Below are positions 38,201 through 50,475 of a stretch of 64,000 bases of DNA, in pieces (the first letter of the stretch is position 1; every line of letters starts with the position of its first letter). Location of the stretch: positions 975,686-1,039,685 of the forward strand of contig CH003313.1 of assembly GCA_000149265.1 (NCBI GenBank). Reading direction: 5' to 3'. This stretch comes from Ciona savignyi. Taxonomy: Eukaryota > Chordata > Ascidiacea > Phlebobranchia > Cionidae. A model generated the notes under the pieces. It was not told the DNA's origin, did not search any database, and was given only the letters and a program-made list of their open reading frames with translations. The position numbers and the translations under genes were made by a program.

Positions 38201-38494
38201 CACCCATTAATTCGAGCACCGTACCACTTTTTGGATAGCGCTAATCACTTAAAACGAGCTAGATTACCCACATCCATCCACTTAGGCATCGTACTAATTT
38301 CCATTAAAGACAAAATGTGGATATCATACGATTTTAACATGTGATATATATTCCAGAGTGGTTATGTGTGTGGGGAGGTGGACATTGTGAATGTGTTTCC
38401 AGTCGGAGCTGTCCGTGTATCGCTGGGATACATGTCAACCATGGACGACGTCATTAACTTTTTTCAATTCATAAAGCGATCTTATGTGCAGTGA
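29126..38494 (+). CDS. Molybdenum cofactor sulfurase-like protein, NifS-like domain only (copy 1)
   Basis: MOCOS is a PLP-dependent desulfurase that passes sulfur to the molybdenum cofactor of xanthine dehydrogenase and aldehyde oxidase. Exons: 29126-29309, 30034-30179, 30981-31098, 32453-32558, 33507-33619, 33695-33853, 34177-34306, 34749-34871, 37348-37482, 37925-38060 and 38357-38494. All phases agree (1488 bases, 495 residues). Motifs in order: [78 protein letters not shown] with the PLP lysine, LRGGCFCN with the sulfur-carrying cysteine, and [13 protein letters not shown]. Full MOCOS proteins continue into MOSC domains for several hundred more residues; this frame stops 20 residues after GYMST. 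A near-identical inverted copy lies to the right. Only the first exon is uncertain: the ATG at 29126 is in frame but an upstream splice is possible. Confidence 0.88.
29319..29411 (+). other. 30-codon open frame with a PIP-box-like motif, in intron 1
   Basis: The frame starts with ATG at 29319, just after the donor of the first MOCOS-like exon, and contains QSGLKEFF. That fits the PCNA-interacting consensus Q-x-x-h-x-x-aromatic-aromatic. It stops at 29409-29411. A second short open run follows one base out of frame. It may be chance or a scrap of a former exon. Confidence 0.2.
31311..32199. mobile_element. piggyBac-type MITE, 889 bp, in intron 3 of MOCOS-like copy 1
   Basis: TTAA at 31307-31310 and 32200-32203 flank ends CCCTTTAGAAACGA and TCGTTTCTAAAGGG, which are exact complements. 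TTAA target sites and CCC starts are the mark of piggyBac. No transposase is encoded. A run of about 20 G near 31669 lies inside. Confidence 0.88.
35218..35252. repeat. Poly(T) tract
   Basis: About 34 T with one C, directly before the 336-bp tandem repeat in intron 8 of MOCOS-like copy 1. Confidence 0.9.
35268..36850. repeat. Tandem repeat, five units of about 336 bp with an internal palindrome
   Basis: The anchor CGCCCCGACATCTACC (or its variant) starts at 35281, 35617, 35954, 36288 and 36626, so periods are 334-338 bases. The first four units are close copies and the fifth is strongly diverged. Units 1-4 hold a CCAGGGGAATTCCCCTGG palindrome (unit 1 and 2 as AACCAGGGG, units 3 and 4 as ATCCAGGGG). 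A second near-palindrome CCTAGGGAAATACCCTA also recurs. Short frames starting MIVTST in several units look like by-products of the repeat. The array fills most of intron 8. Confidence 0.92.
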
Positions 38495-39835
38495 TATTGT
38501 ATAAAAGCCTACTCTAGGCTGTATAAATAAGCAGCGATTAATTGTGTTATACCCATCTGCTTTAGCTAGTCCGATTCCAACAGATCTCAAATCAATATCG
38601 TCCGATATTGTGTATGAAATCATCTTTTTCGGCATAGCCAGTTAAACTAACCAATTGTTAGTTCTACTAGTTCTACCAGCAGTCAAAACATCTCTTATAT
38701 AGACCCCGGAAAGTGTTAAGCTGCACTATAACATTACGCTCTAATAGTTTTGTCAACTATGAATATTGAGAATCCTTTATTTAGTTCAGAAAACAAGATT
38801 GTCTTCAGTGAATGGTTTATATCACCAACACCATTGTTTCCATTTTATCTTTTGCTTATCAGCTTGCTTATACGGGGCAAACATCACAATATTGTCTTGT
38901 AAGATTGACACTGTATTTAAAGTGATTTTAATGCATTTTCTTCATTATTGCCAAATATGTATCAACAATATTGTAACACACTAATGGCCTAATGTCATCT
39001 TTATGTCAGCCGTATGTCATCTATGCGGCCGATGAAATATTAATCTTTGCGTAAAAAGTGAAATAGTGTTTACGACTTTTTTTATCCAAGTAGTATTTTG
39101 TCGTTTTAAGTAGGCCTAAGTATCGGTTAGAATTTGCCACCATAATAACTTACAAAAAACTGTGTTGTTTTTTCTCACCAATCCATTCGATATTGTTAAG
39201 TTCACACGTAGTCGTTGCAATTGATCGTCTTGTTATATAATGTTATGATACCAGAACATACCCTGACTTTGTATTTAATTCGTTTCAACTGGACGTGGTT
39301 TCGATCATTAGACTACTATACATTCATTTGCGTATCTATTTACGTATTTATTATTTTATATGTGTTTGTTTTGCAAAAAGTATATATTAAATTTGTTATT
39401 CAAAATGTTAAAAAAATTTAATATTCACTTTTTGATTTTTATCTGTTTATGTTGCACTTTTGTATATTCTTATTGCTTCTTCCAAATAAAGTTCTTTTTT
39501 AATAATCTTTTGGTTTTGTCGACTCATCAACGTTTATGGAACTCGCCATATTTCTTTTAGTATCTTTCTGCCCATTCGCAATGATAGGTGAATTCGGCTG
39601 TCTGACTACCTGGCGAGCCGTGCACTAAGCAAGCGTTTACTCTCAACCTAAAGGACACGTACTGTAATAGTAGCCACTAAAACACTGCTTTTGTCTAACA
39701 CTTATTTTTTCGTTAATAAACCAAATGCTTATGTTATTAGCTCAGCATATTGTTGAGTTTAATAGTTTGGTCTTACACTTCATCAACGAACATGTTTAAG
39801 AAGTAGGCCTACGACGTTACACAAATCAATTATGT
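38495..39835. other. Spacer right of MOCOS-like copy 1
   Basis: Between the convergent stop codons there is no MOSC-type coding sequence on either strand. A minus-strand frame at 38435-38635 starts with MPKKMISYTISDDIDLR. It overlaps the last coding exon of copy 1 and matches nothing I know. The rest is AT-rich. Confidence 0.5.
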
Positions 39836-39839
39836 CAGT

Positions 39840-40105
39840 ACGACCGATTAGTCTGGGGGTTTGTGCGACGCCTTTCAAACAAAAGTGTGCTTGCGAAAGT
39901 GTCCCAAGTGTCCTTGGGCAAGGCATTTAACGAACATTGCCTGTACCCAGCGGATCAATTGGTTGTACCAAATTAAAGAAATATCACCAATATCATGCAC
40001 AACACACTGCAATAGCTCCGGTAATCCAAAGTTGGTCGCAAGGTGATCCTAAGATTGTCCTTGTGGAAACCCCCTTGGTTATTCCATAAACGTAAACATC
40101 CTATC
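39840..40105 (+). repeat. SINE family V copy
   Basis: Head CGATTAGTCTGGGGGTTTG, middle TGGGCAAGGCATTTAACG and ACATTGCCTGTACCCAGCGG, and end GCAATAGCTCCGGTAATCC are all present. Confidence 0.8.
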
Positions 40106-40714
40106 CTATAGATTACTATAACACTATGGCAAACTAAGAGTCATTAACTTTTCGATTCATAGTTAATTTGGACAAACGAAAAATTGATTCAAGCATTTGC
40201 CCAAAAGACTCAGGTGAAGTAAAATCGACCATTCGTTAAAATCCTATGAAACGTTGGGAAAGGCACTTTTTAGCAGACATTATTTATTCACAAGGAATAA
40301 ACACAAATATCCTCCTAATATCACTGTAGTGACATGTAATTTAAACTGATGTTAATACACATTATGTTACATGTTGTTGACTTAAATATATTTGCTCTAC
40401 TGTATTTAACAGGAATTTAATATTTATAAACTACATTTACACATTAATGCTTACTTTGCAGGAGTGAAACTCTGCATAAAGTATGGATTTATTACAATGT
40501 TACACTGTTTTCCGTAAGGCAAAAGACATAAGTCGATAAATAAAAATAATACAAAAGTAAATATAATATGCATTAAAGGACATGAATTTAAACTTTCTTT
40601 TTGTTTGCATGAAAAAATATAAAAAAGCATGTAAATTAAAAAAAAATTGACACACAGATATAGCAAGAACTATTAGAAACTAAAAAAGAATACCAATGAA
40701 GGAAAGAATGGTCC

Positions 40715-40885
40715 GACAGATTACTCTGATGGTTTAGCGCGTCAACCTTCAGCCCAAGGGGTTGCAGATTCGAAACCGGTCGTTAGCTAGTCGGTTGTGT
40801 CTTTGAGCAAGGCACTTAACGAACATGGCCTTGTGCCCATGTGTAACCCCCCCCGGGTTTCCCACCCATAAATATCCTACCCCTC
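40715..40885 (+). repeat. SINE family V copy, shortened
   Basis: Clear head and B box (GGGGTTGCAGATTCGAAACC) and GAGCAAGGCACTTAACG. It jumps early to TGTGTAACCCCC, so the centre is deleted. Confidence 0.75.
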
Positions 40886-41002
40886 CTCCTAAACAAGGGT
40901 GCCCTTAAATAATTTCACTGCAATGGTAGTAAATCGTATTCTACAATGTTGCTAAAATAAAATATATGCCATTGAGGTAGGAAAGGGCAGTAAGTGTTAT
41001 TC

Positions 41003-44000
41003 TTACTGCACATAATATCGCTTTATAAATTGAAAAAAGGAAATGACGTCGTCTATTGTTGACATGTAACCCAGCGATACACGGACAGCTCCAACTGGAA
41101 ATCCATTCACGATGTCCGCCTCCCCACAAACATAACCACTCTGAAATATATATCACAGGTTAACAGTTAATGATATCTATATTTTCGCTTTAATTGAAAT
41201 TATTTACGATGTCTTAGGACTTAGTGGATGACGGTGTGGAATCTAGGTCGACTGTTGACCATATGTTTAAGGTTCATCATGTCAAGACGTTGAAGGTCCT
41301 ACCAAGATGGCCGATAGAACAACTTTCTAACTTCAAATGCTTATCTATAATCTTAACGTTAATCCAATTACCCAAATAGAGAAATGGTGGTGTTTGTATA
41401 ATGTAATTGGTAATAGTGATGTTACATACACAACAACCAGTAACCACCGACCTTTTGTATTTGATTCAATTTATCATCATCAATCCCTAGTAAGTAGTTG
41501 CAGGAGCCAGCGTTGCAGAAACAACCTCCGCGTAAATGGATGTTTTCTTTTGAAGCCGTTGATAAAACCTCTTTATAACCGATGTACCTGTTAAATAAAA
41601 CCTTGTGCATCAAATTTGTTGAAAAAAATCTTTATAGGCTACGGTATTCTGTTAAAACAGTTTTCCTATTTAAGCAGTTTTCACTGCATTATAAGACATG
41701 CTTTCATAAAACTTTTGTTAAGTAACTTTAGGAAACAACATTCACTATAAAACAATAATTATAGCAGAATAATTATAATGACGGCCGTGGCTAATAATAT
41801 GAATTTCTACACAACGTCAGTTATATCTAAAAACATCATAATTTTAATAGTAGGCCTACAGGATGGTGATGGTAGACCCAACAAAAACATATAACCAGTT
41901 AAATTTCAAAAAAACAATGCCTCCGTGTATGCTACCCCACCATATGCACGGCATAATTTGTTTTTATTTCATAAAATATACAGAATAAAGATACACATCT
42001 TTTTTTGAGAAATCAACTTTCAAATGAGTGGTTTAACTAAGCGCTGAGGTACGTTTGTTTTTATCTTGCGTGCATAAATTGTAATAATTAGCTTGTCCAG
42101 GTTAGTCTAGTGGTCGCCTTTTAGCGTCGCCTTTTAGCCGAAGGCTGAACCCAGTGGCTTAATGGGTTCTACTAAATTGAAGGAACGAGTGAATCATACA
42201 TAACCCACTACAATAGCTTCGGTGACCCGACGGTGGGCGCGAGATGATCTGACGATTGCCCGTGTGTTAACCCCTGTTGGTTTTCCCATTCACCGGGTTA
42301 AACCTGAATATCCTATCCTATCCTATCCTAGCTACCAAACGTGTTGGTTTGTTACCTGCCAGGTTTAATTATTAAACCTAACTGGCTGATATTGTAATTA
42401 TAAATATAAAATTGCGGTCAGCACCAGGGTGTCTGTCTACATTCTGTGCAGCCCAACTCAATAATTACGGTATTTCAGATAAAACTAGGATGCTGATACC
42501 TGCCATCCATTCCCCGCACGTTAAAAGCAATTGTGGCCCCTTGTAAAGTGGGGTTGGAGTATCTAGTTGTGGTGTATATTACAATGCATTTCTCTCCGTT
42601 CTTGTGAGTGAGGGTGTTCAGTTTGTTGTACAACCTATTAATTAAAATAGAATATTACGAATACGAAAAATATTACATAGTCTCTGTGTCGTTCGCTTTT
42701 ATTGACGTGGTGATGCATTACACACGGAACACCATTTTAAACTTAAAAAATTTGTTGTCTGGTAATATTAAATGTCACATAGTAAGTAATGACAACATTC
42801 TAAAAATATGTGGGCAATTTTGCAACATCATGACGACTGCTGTTACGTTTTATCGAATGATTTTTTACATTTCCATACTATCGTTATAAAAATATTTCGT
42901 CTTTTGGCCTATGGAAACGAAACATGTCTTACCCAAGGTAGATCTAGAGCTTGTCAACTACGTGGTAACCGTTACTATTTGTAAAACACATTATGACAGT
43001 ATGCTATATGTTTCAGCAAGCAAAAACGTTTAGGTCCCTGGATATCATATTATTCAATATTGGTTTAAATAAATCATGCCAAGAGCAGGCCGTAAATAAA
43101 GGTATTTTTTAACACGACTTATGACATATTTCCAATTTTAATCTAAACCAAAAAAATATAACTTCATACCAGTGAGTTAGATTGAAGAGGTGGTTTGTTA
43201 TGTTTTCCATGTGCCCAGTGATGCGTGAAATAGTCGCGAAGCCATGTTTAAGTGCAAGAATATCAAGAAAGGCGATTGTTCCTTCTTCGAACCTGCAAGG
43301 TAAATTTTTTGATTTGTCAGTTAAATAATTATTCCGCCGTGATGAGAAAAGCCAGATCTGATTATTCGATTTTTTTTATTCGAATACGACATGCTATGAG
43401 CAGACCGTAGGAAAAGGTTGGCTTCTTGGAGTAGTTTAAACGGTACACATGGCAATTATAACAGCGTACTTAACCAACACAACTAGTTAGTTAGCTTGTA
43501 TCTTTTGAACAAAACAAATTGAGATGTTGTGCTATAAAAAGAGGAAATAGTCTTTAAAGACACAACCTTCCGACTAGCTAAGAACGCGTGAACGAGTAAC
43601 AAAATAATCTGTTACGTCTTACTCGTGCACATGGCTGGTCACAACACATAAGTTTTTACTTTTCATGAAGTTTCGTTTTTAAAAGGCTGTAGTTTTTCGA
43701 GGGTAAATAAACTTGCGTTGTGCCTCCTCCGAAGTATATTTTATCCAGTTTCGGAGCTGCTTTGTTTCGTACCAACAGTGCTCCGATTCCTTTGTATTTA
43801 AAATGATGTTAAACATAATTATAGAGTGGAAATTGTGATTGTTAAGTTATTGAAACTAATGACAATAAAAAAGACCCACCCTCTATTTACATTCAATCCC
43901 TGTTTGAGCTATACGATAAGATAGTAATCTGATTCACGCGACCAGCAGTCGTAATAGGGAAGCAGTGTGTTAAATGTTTTTATATTATCCCGTTGGTTCA

Positions 44001-47000
44001 ATGTGTATAAGCAATGTCCATTAAAATGCCTTGCTTAAATAAACAAGTATGATTTCAAAACTATAACCTTCGTCAGAATGTTATGATAATACACTGTGAA
44101 GTCAACCAACCGCAGCCACCAGTCTCCTTTACCAGGACAAAGTTGCCTTGATGCAGTAGAATTAAATGGGTTATATTTCGAATTATAAAACCATTGTACT
44201 GGCTCTGGTTAACGACTGCATACGGCTCAATGAAACGTCATTTGTGTATGAAATAAGCTTAAATACCCTAAGACATATATCGATGCGCAAATATACAAGA
44301 ATATTGATCGGAACGCGTTAGTTTTCGCGTGGATTTTCCAGTAAACAATATTTGTTGGATACATTTGTTTTAATTTTAGTTAGGAAGTACCTGTAGGAAA
44401 GCCGAAGATCTTGTAGAAGGATACGGTAACAAAATCTGCTGGGTATTCCCCCAAATCTAGATTGGATGTTGCAACAAAAGCAGCTGCATCAAGCAGTGTG
44501 AACCAAGTGGATTTGACGTCGGTTCTCATCTCATTTGCATAATAATTTCCTTTATAAATGAATAATCTTATATTTATAAATGTTACTTATTTTGACTAAG
44601 TGGTAATATATTGTTTTCACTCATTCTTTTTATCTGCGTATTACTCGTCACACATGCACGGTCGCCAGCTGTTCGAAAAGAAGTGATTATCTACTTAGGT
44701 TTAAATTTTCAGTATTTCTAACTGACATAGTGCTTATTTGCGTCGACCCTTTATTTTACAACAAAACCAGGGAAAATCCCGTCAGGCCAAAATATGCAAA
44801 AAAAAGATACATTTTCAGCATTTTGGTACCTCTCAGGACCCGAAACTAGTGATTCCAAATATTAAAGGGAGTGTAGACAAATGAAATAAATTCGGCAAAC
44901 ACAATTGTACCCAAAATAACCTATTTATCTCACATATTTTAAACAACTATAATCGACATACAATTACGAACCAAAAATATTGCGGCGACCTATACCCATT
45001 TACAATAGTGACCAATCAATCTTACAGCCAACTTACTTAAAAGACTTCCTATAGCCCCCTTCTTTACATTTTGGATCCAATTTAATGGATATTTCCGACC
45101 GGCGAAATTGCTTTGAGCAGGGTATGCGAACAAATGGGATGGTTCTTGGCTGAAAAATTATTGAGAATAATTTAAATAAAAAGAATCATTTTCTAAAGTT
45201 GACACACTTTTAACAGACTTGTCTTACGTTTTTTTAACAGACTTGTCTTATAGGTTGATTATACCAATGTATTGTAACAATTTATACGTGTAACAGTATA
45301 CACGCTTTTATAGCTTATGTAATGGAACTGTGAATATGATTTATCAAATGATATCAACGGATATACCCATCAATGGGGATTTCCTGTGTTAAGATATAAA
45401 AACATGGGTACAAACTGTTTACCTGTTTCCGAATTCCACACCCGCCTGATTATCCCCACCCATTTTCATCTGGTTTGATGGTCGTAGTAAGATTGGTTTA
45501 AAATGTCTAAGGTCTGACATCTGTTTTGATGATCTATATATATTTTAAATCTTAACTTAGTAATTTAACAAAAAGTTTTTTTTCATTTTGCTTGATCTCA
45601 AGACTTTACCATATCGGATCAATACCATATCGCAATGTTCAGATAAATTTGAGAATATAGGTTGTTTACATGGCCCATTATAATTAGTTACACTTTGTCT
45701 ATTGTTTGAGGTTTTTTGCATTTGCATCAACCATACAACACAGAGTGCTAGATACGTCAATTATATGAAGCCTAATGATCGTTTTGATATGGTCGGCGTT
45801 GAGTCTCTTCCCAGTAAATAGTTTTATAGGCGGTTCTTTGGTCTGTTTAAATTAGGTCTATTTCCAATGAGTATTTGTTTTAAAAACGGTCCAAGTATGT
45901 CAAAATCAAAAGTATACCGGTATGTTTGGATTATATTAGATTTTTTCATGACTCCAAACCTGTTTAAAATTTACTTTAGGTGGCATCCGTTTTGAAGTTA
46001 GCTATAGATACAAATAATTGTTAAATATATTATTTTAACACCATCATACTTTGGAAACCTGAGACAAACAGAATGAGCTCCTTTATCAATGGCCGCCTCC
46101 CTGATGCCCACTACAGATGTATGGTTATCCTCTAGATACGCATACATTGATTTGCCTGGAGATCATATAACCATTAATTGTTAGAATGAGAGCATACCTG
46201 TATGATTACAAAAACATCAAAATGTATGATTTTTTCCGGTGTTTACAGTACAATTTCCGTCAGATTTACAATTAGATCCGACATGGTAACCACATGGAAG
46301 TTATTCTGTATGGTTGTGTCCGTGTGAGCAAAACACCAAACACATTTACCTGGAGTTAAAGAACTGTAAACCCCACTGCTGTTATATCAACTGTATAAAT
46401 ATACACCCGTTTCTGAATATTTGATAGTCGTCGTGAAATGTTCGTCTTCCAGGCCTACCTAACTAGTTTGATTACCTGGAGTCCAGTCAAACGATTGCGC
46501 CACCAACTTCAATCCAGCGGTTGCACCAGATGTGAAAATAATTGAATATTCCGATGACGTTGTGTTGAAAAATGCAAGAACGGTGTTTCTGACCTGCAAA
46601 AGTTAGTCAGCATTTTACATAAATAAAACAAGAGTACTTTGCTATGATTAATCGAAACGGTCTAGACCAGTGGTTCCCAACCTGGGGGTCGCGACCCCCA
46701 AAGGGGTCGCGAAGCTGTTGCTAATGTAAGAACAAAGGTGAATGTCAGTGGGACTTGGTACTGGTACGCTATTAGTATGTGCTATTCCTGTGAATAATTT
46801 TTTATTGAGACATTTCATTCGGATTGCTTGTAGCACAATATTATTGCATCAGTATGCGTCCACTGTGATGTCATATCGTCCACTGTGATGTCATAAACTA
46901 TGACCACATGATTGTTAACGTGCAACAGCTGCATATCGAAACTCTATTAGAGAAGTAGCCTAGTATTATTATACAACAGAAATCAGTCAAAACTTGGGGA

Positions 47001-48706
47001 GCATGATACACGTTTAGCTGCAGACCTACAAAGTGTTCAACCATCGCACCGATTTTTTTAATAAATGCATGTAAAACAGTTTTGTGCTTACTTTTTATTT
47101 TTGCATTTGGGATAAAATATAAGTGTGGGTCACAGAATCTGCGAAAAAAATTTAAGGGGGTCACCTAGACAAAAAGGTTGGGAACCACTGGTCTAGACTC
47201 TAGAGGATGTTCCCCAGGATCAGAGTTTATTATCTTCCTTTTGAGACCCCCAATCCATCTAAGTTGGCAGGTGAAATCACATCTCTTCCACCCTTGTGCA
47301 ACACACTTAATAGTTTGAATAAGTGTGTTTGGAACTAATAGTGGCAACTGACATTAGTGGAAATTCAATTAAGGGGTTTTATCCACTCTGGACCACGCTT
47401 TTGGGCCACACCTTCTCCTAAAGCCGTTTCCCCATCTGTACTAGTCGCGCTTTACATTAAGGTGGGTCTGACCACCACTTGAAAATTAATAAGTTAAACA
47501 AAAACGCACGATTAAACACGAAAGATCACGATTATTCAAGAAAGATCACGATTAATCTTAAAAAATCATAATTAATAAAAATCTTCTGTCACGAATGGTA
47601 TGACCTTTTCGACTTCTGCAGCCATTAGATCGCTGCTTGGGTTTCCACTGTGCGGATTCCCATATACATTTCTCTTCAACGACTCTGTATATTCGGTGAT
47701 TTGTCGACTGGAATAAATGGAGCAGCCGGCGAAGTCAAGGAAAGTGTGACCTGATTTATAATTAACAATATAAGGTTGGAATTGTTTGTTATATATCACT
47801 AGGTGTCGCAGTGACTAAAATATTTTCGTATGTTGTATACTTGGTAAGTATCTGAACGCGATCGTGTGACTGAACCGTCAACGCAACTGCTTCATATGCA
47901 TCTCCATATATATATATAAACAAACTTAGTGGCAAGCCTATTATGTTGGATTGAAACTAAGACCAATTAAAAAAAATTCTTGCTAAGTATAGTGTAGCCG
48001 AATGGTTAACGCGACCAATACAAATACCGAATCGCAAAACGGTTTTAGTGATCAGACCATCGTGTGTTTAAAGATTTAACCCATTGAAAATCCATTGGGT
48101 TTCATTCAACCAATTAGAATGTTCTTAACATGACATCGAATACCAAAAGGGCTTGACACAATCTTTTTTGCGTGGATTCTATACATGAACCCGTCACGCG
48201 AAATATTCGACCACCAATCGTCCATAAAACGTGTTTTATAGTTAACTATAAAACGTTTATGATATACAAATGTCATTAAACTTTTGTTGACCTATGGTTA
48301 GAGCTTGGTCATCTGCTGTCCTCACGCAACGGCTGTGTCAATGTAATTGCAACGAACACATTTTAACCGTTTTTCCTTTAACCTTAAGTCTCAATCAAAT
48401 ATATTTTGTTACAAAAATATGGGTTGGTTAATGGTCGAGTAGTTAAATTATGGAAACACTGACATTTGATCGTATTTTAGTCGAATCCAGATCTTACTAT
48501 GCACGTTAATTAAACTGGTAAATGCTAAGAAATTGAACACCGTAATTTAATAGAACATTATTTTTGCAATAGAGAAAAACTAGTTATATTCATGATGTTG
48601 ATTAACCTTGAGAAATTACTCTTATTCACTCACCCTTTAGACGTGCAAATTCCCTTTTTCGAATTTTCTTCAAATTTCTGGGGTAATCCGATGACGACTT
48701 AAATGC
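41003..48706 (-). CDS. Molybdenum cofactor sulfurase-like protein, NifS-like domain only (copy 2, inverted)
   Basis: A paralogue of the plus-strand gene at 29126-38494, in opposite orientation and tail to tail with it. Exons in transcript order: about 48706-48634, 47750-47605, 46593-46476, 46155-46050, 45149-45037, 44549-44391, 43789-43660, 43292-43170, 42634-42500, 41587-41452 and 41140-41003 (TAA). Exons 2-11 have exactly the same lengths as in copy 1. The PLP lysine segment [10 protein letters not shown] and the cysteine segment [12 protein letters not shown] are intact, so the protein could be active. The 5' end is weak: the open stretch before exon 1 has no in-frame ATG and a stop near 48740, so a start exon lies elsewhere or the gene is 5'-impaired. 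Exon 6 uses a poor acceptor (TTTATAAAG), accepted because it gives the same length as copy 1. There is no MOSC domain downstream. Confidence 0.82.
42095..42335 (+). repeat. SINE family V copy in an intron of MOCOS-like copy 2
   Basis: TTAGTCTAGTGGTCGCC, GAACCCAGTGGCTTAATGG, CTTCGGTGACCCGACGG and GTGTGTTAACCCCTGTTGG are present. It ends in a CCTATCCTATCCTATCCTA run. Confidence 0.8.
43995..44045 (-). repeat. Small SINE family V fragment
   Basis: The minus strand reads AAGCAAGGCATTTTAATGG followed by ACATTGCTTATACACATTG, which is the middle of the family. Confidence 0.4.
46668..47190. mobile_element. Non-autonomous hAT element (MITE) in intron 2 of MOCOS-like copy 2
   Basis: Ends CAGTGGTTCCCAACCT and AGGTTGGGAACCACTG are exact complements, and both flanks carry GTCTAGAC (46660-46667 and 47191-47198). 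The ends and the TA-centred target match the element inside the LINE, but the interiors differ. The element is 523 bp and encodes nothing. Confidence 0.92.
47993..48075 (+). repeat. tRNA-like SINE (family T), 3' end lost
   Basis: AGTGTAGCCGAATGGTTAAC and GCGACCAATACAAATACCGA form the head; the B box region is decayed. Confidence 0.65.
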
Positions 48707-49919
48707 CTTTAGGTTGATATAAGAAGTATGGGTGAAAACTCAGAAGAAATTTTTGCTACTCTGAGTTCGGTATACACAAGCGTTGACGGAGCAACTTAGT
48801 TGTTCTTTATATTGATCATACGCCCATAAGCCAGCTTAAGTGAATTAAACCAATGGTCGAAACGATTACGTACGGATAATAAGTAATATATACATATATA
48901 TATTATATATATGTGTAAAATTGAAGTGTCGTGATAGAAAATTGTCGTATGTTTATAAATAAATAGATAAATTTGAAGATATAAATTATACTAGACTATA
49001 ACTATAGCGTATAACAGTATTATGGCACAAATAAACGGTTTGGGACTTCCGCAAACGTTAACGACTAAATTCAAGTGTTTTTGTGTTAAAAATTAACACT
49101 AATATACTTACCATGTTTAAGACTGTATAACCCAGGAAAATCTTCAGAATAAAAAAAAAAACAACAAAGTGTTTAAACGTCCATAAGGTTCAATTTCAAC
49201 TTATAGTTAAACTATGCTCAATCTTTACTGTGTTCTGCTTTCTAAATACATTGACAGAAGATATTATTTAATTATCTAGATTCAGGCCTCAGAGTAAAAA
49301 TCGCAACAATTGCTTGTCTTGCAAATACGGCCAACACCCGAAAATGATGAATGAACCTAAGGATAGTCTAAGCATAAAAGCTGTAAGTCAGAATTATAGT
49401 TTTCATTTTAACAAAAAAGTTTCCGATAATACTTATTGCATTTTCAGTTATATGACTAAGTGCAATTGTACACCCACTCGTTTGAGTAAAATGCTGTATG
49501 AAGAGGTATCTTGTGTTATAAAACAAGGGAGAAAATAAAGAGATCACCTGTGTGTGTTTTTATATATTCCAGAGCCGTAAAACCGAGCCTAAGCAAATAT
49601 TAACGGACAACACATATTAAACCCATGACATGCAACCTTCTAAGCATTCTCGCATAGGAAAAGTTCCCTACAAAACAACTAGGAGATGCACAATCAACAT
49701 GTTTGTTTCTCTTTTCTCTTTCTAAACGTTACAAAACTGTATTAATAAACAAATATATTATTGCAAAGCCTAGAACATGCTGCTCTACCAAACAAGATTG
49801 CGGAATCACGCATGTTGTTTACATATCATGATTACGACTTAGGGTGGAATGCAGAGAGGTCGGTTAAGCTTAACAATGGTTTTACTGATTAAGATTTGAG
49901 AATCAATCCTTAACCTACG

Positions 49920-50037
49920 TTTTTTTTACTGAGCTAAGTTTTGAACCCATGATGGGCTCGTCACTAGGACCGTTTTTTTTGTATAAGACTCGGTATATGT
50001 ATCGCTCGCAATAACCATTTGGCCACACAACCGTACA
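49920..50037 (-). repeat. tRNA-like SINE (family T), minus orientation
   Basis: GAGCTAAGTTTTGAACCC, ATGATGGGCTCGTCACTAGG and ATAACCATTTGGCCACACA are the complements of tail, body and A box. Confidence 0.82.
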
Positions 50038-50194
50038 TAATCTACGTTTTTAATATAAAAACAATAACTTGGTTTATGCATAAAAAGAATCCTTTGAAAG
50101 TTGGTTTCAAGATATATAATGTAAATTGGGACAATCCTGAAATGCAACGGGTAATGGTCAAATGCATAAAATAGACTTCTTACCACTTTTGTTC

Positions 50195-50475
50195 GTCCGC
50201 GCAGCTTGATGGGTTAGTGCGTCGCCTTTCAACCCAAGGGTTGCTGGTTAGAAACCGGTCGCTAGCTAGTTGGTAGTGTCATTGAGCAACGCTCTTAACG
50301 GACATTGTACAAACCCAGCAAATTAGTGGGTTTTATCAAATTTAAGAAATGTATGAAAATAGCTCCGGTAACCCGACGGTGGACGCGAGGTAATCTTGAC
50401 GTTTTGCCGTGTGTTAACCCCCTTGGTTTTCTCATTCACGAGAATAAACCTCAACATCTCATATCCTAACAAAAC
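50195..50475 (+). repeat. SINE family V copy, near complete
   Basis: Runs from GGGTTAGTGCGTCGCC through ACCGGTCGCTAGCTAG to TAACCCGACGGTGGACGCG and GTGTGTTAACCCCCTTGG. Confidence 0.85.
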
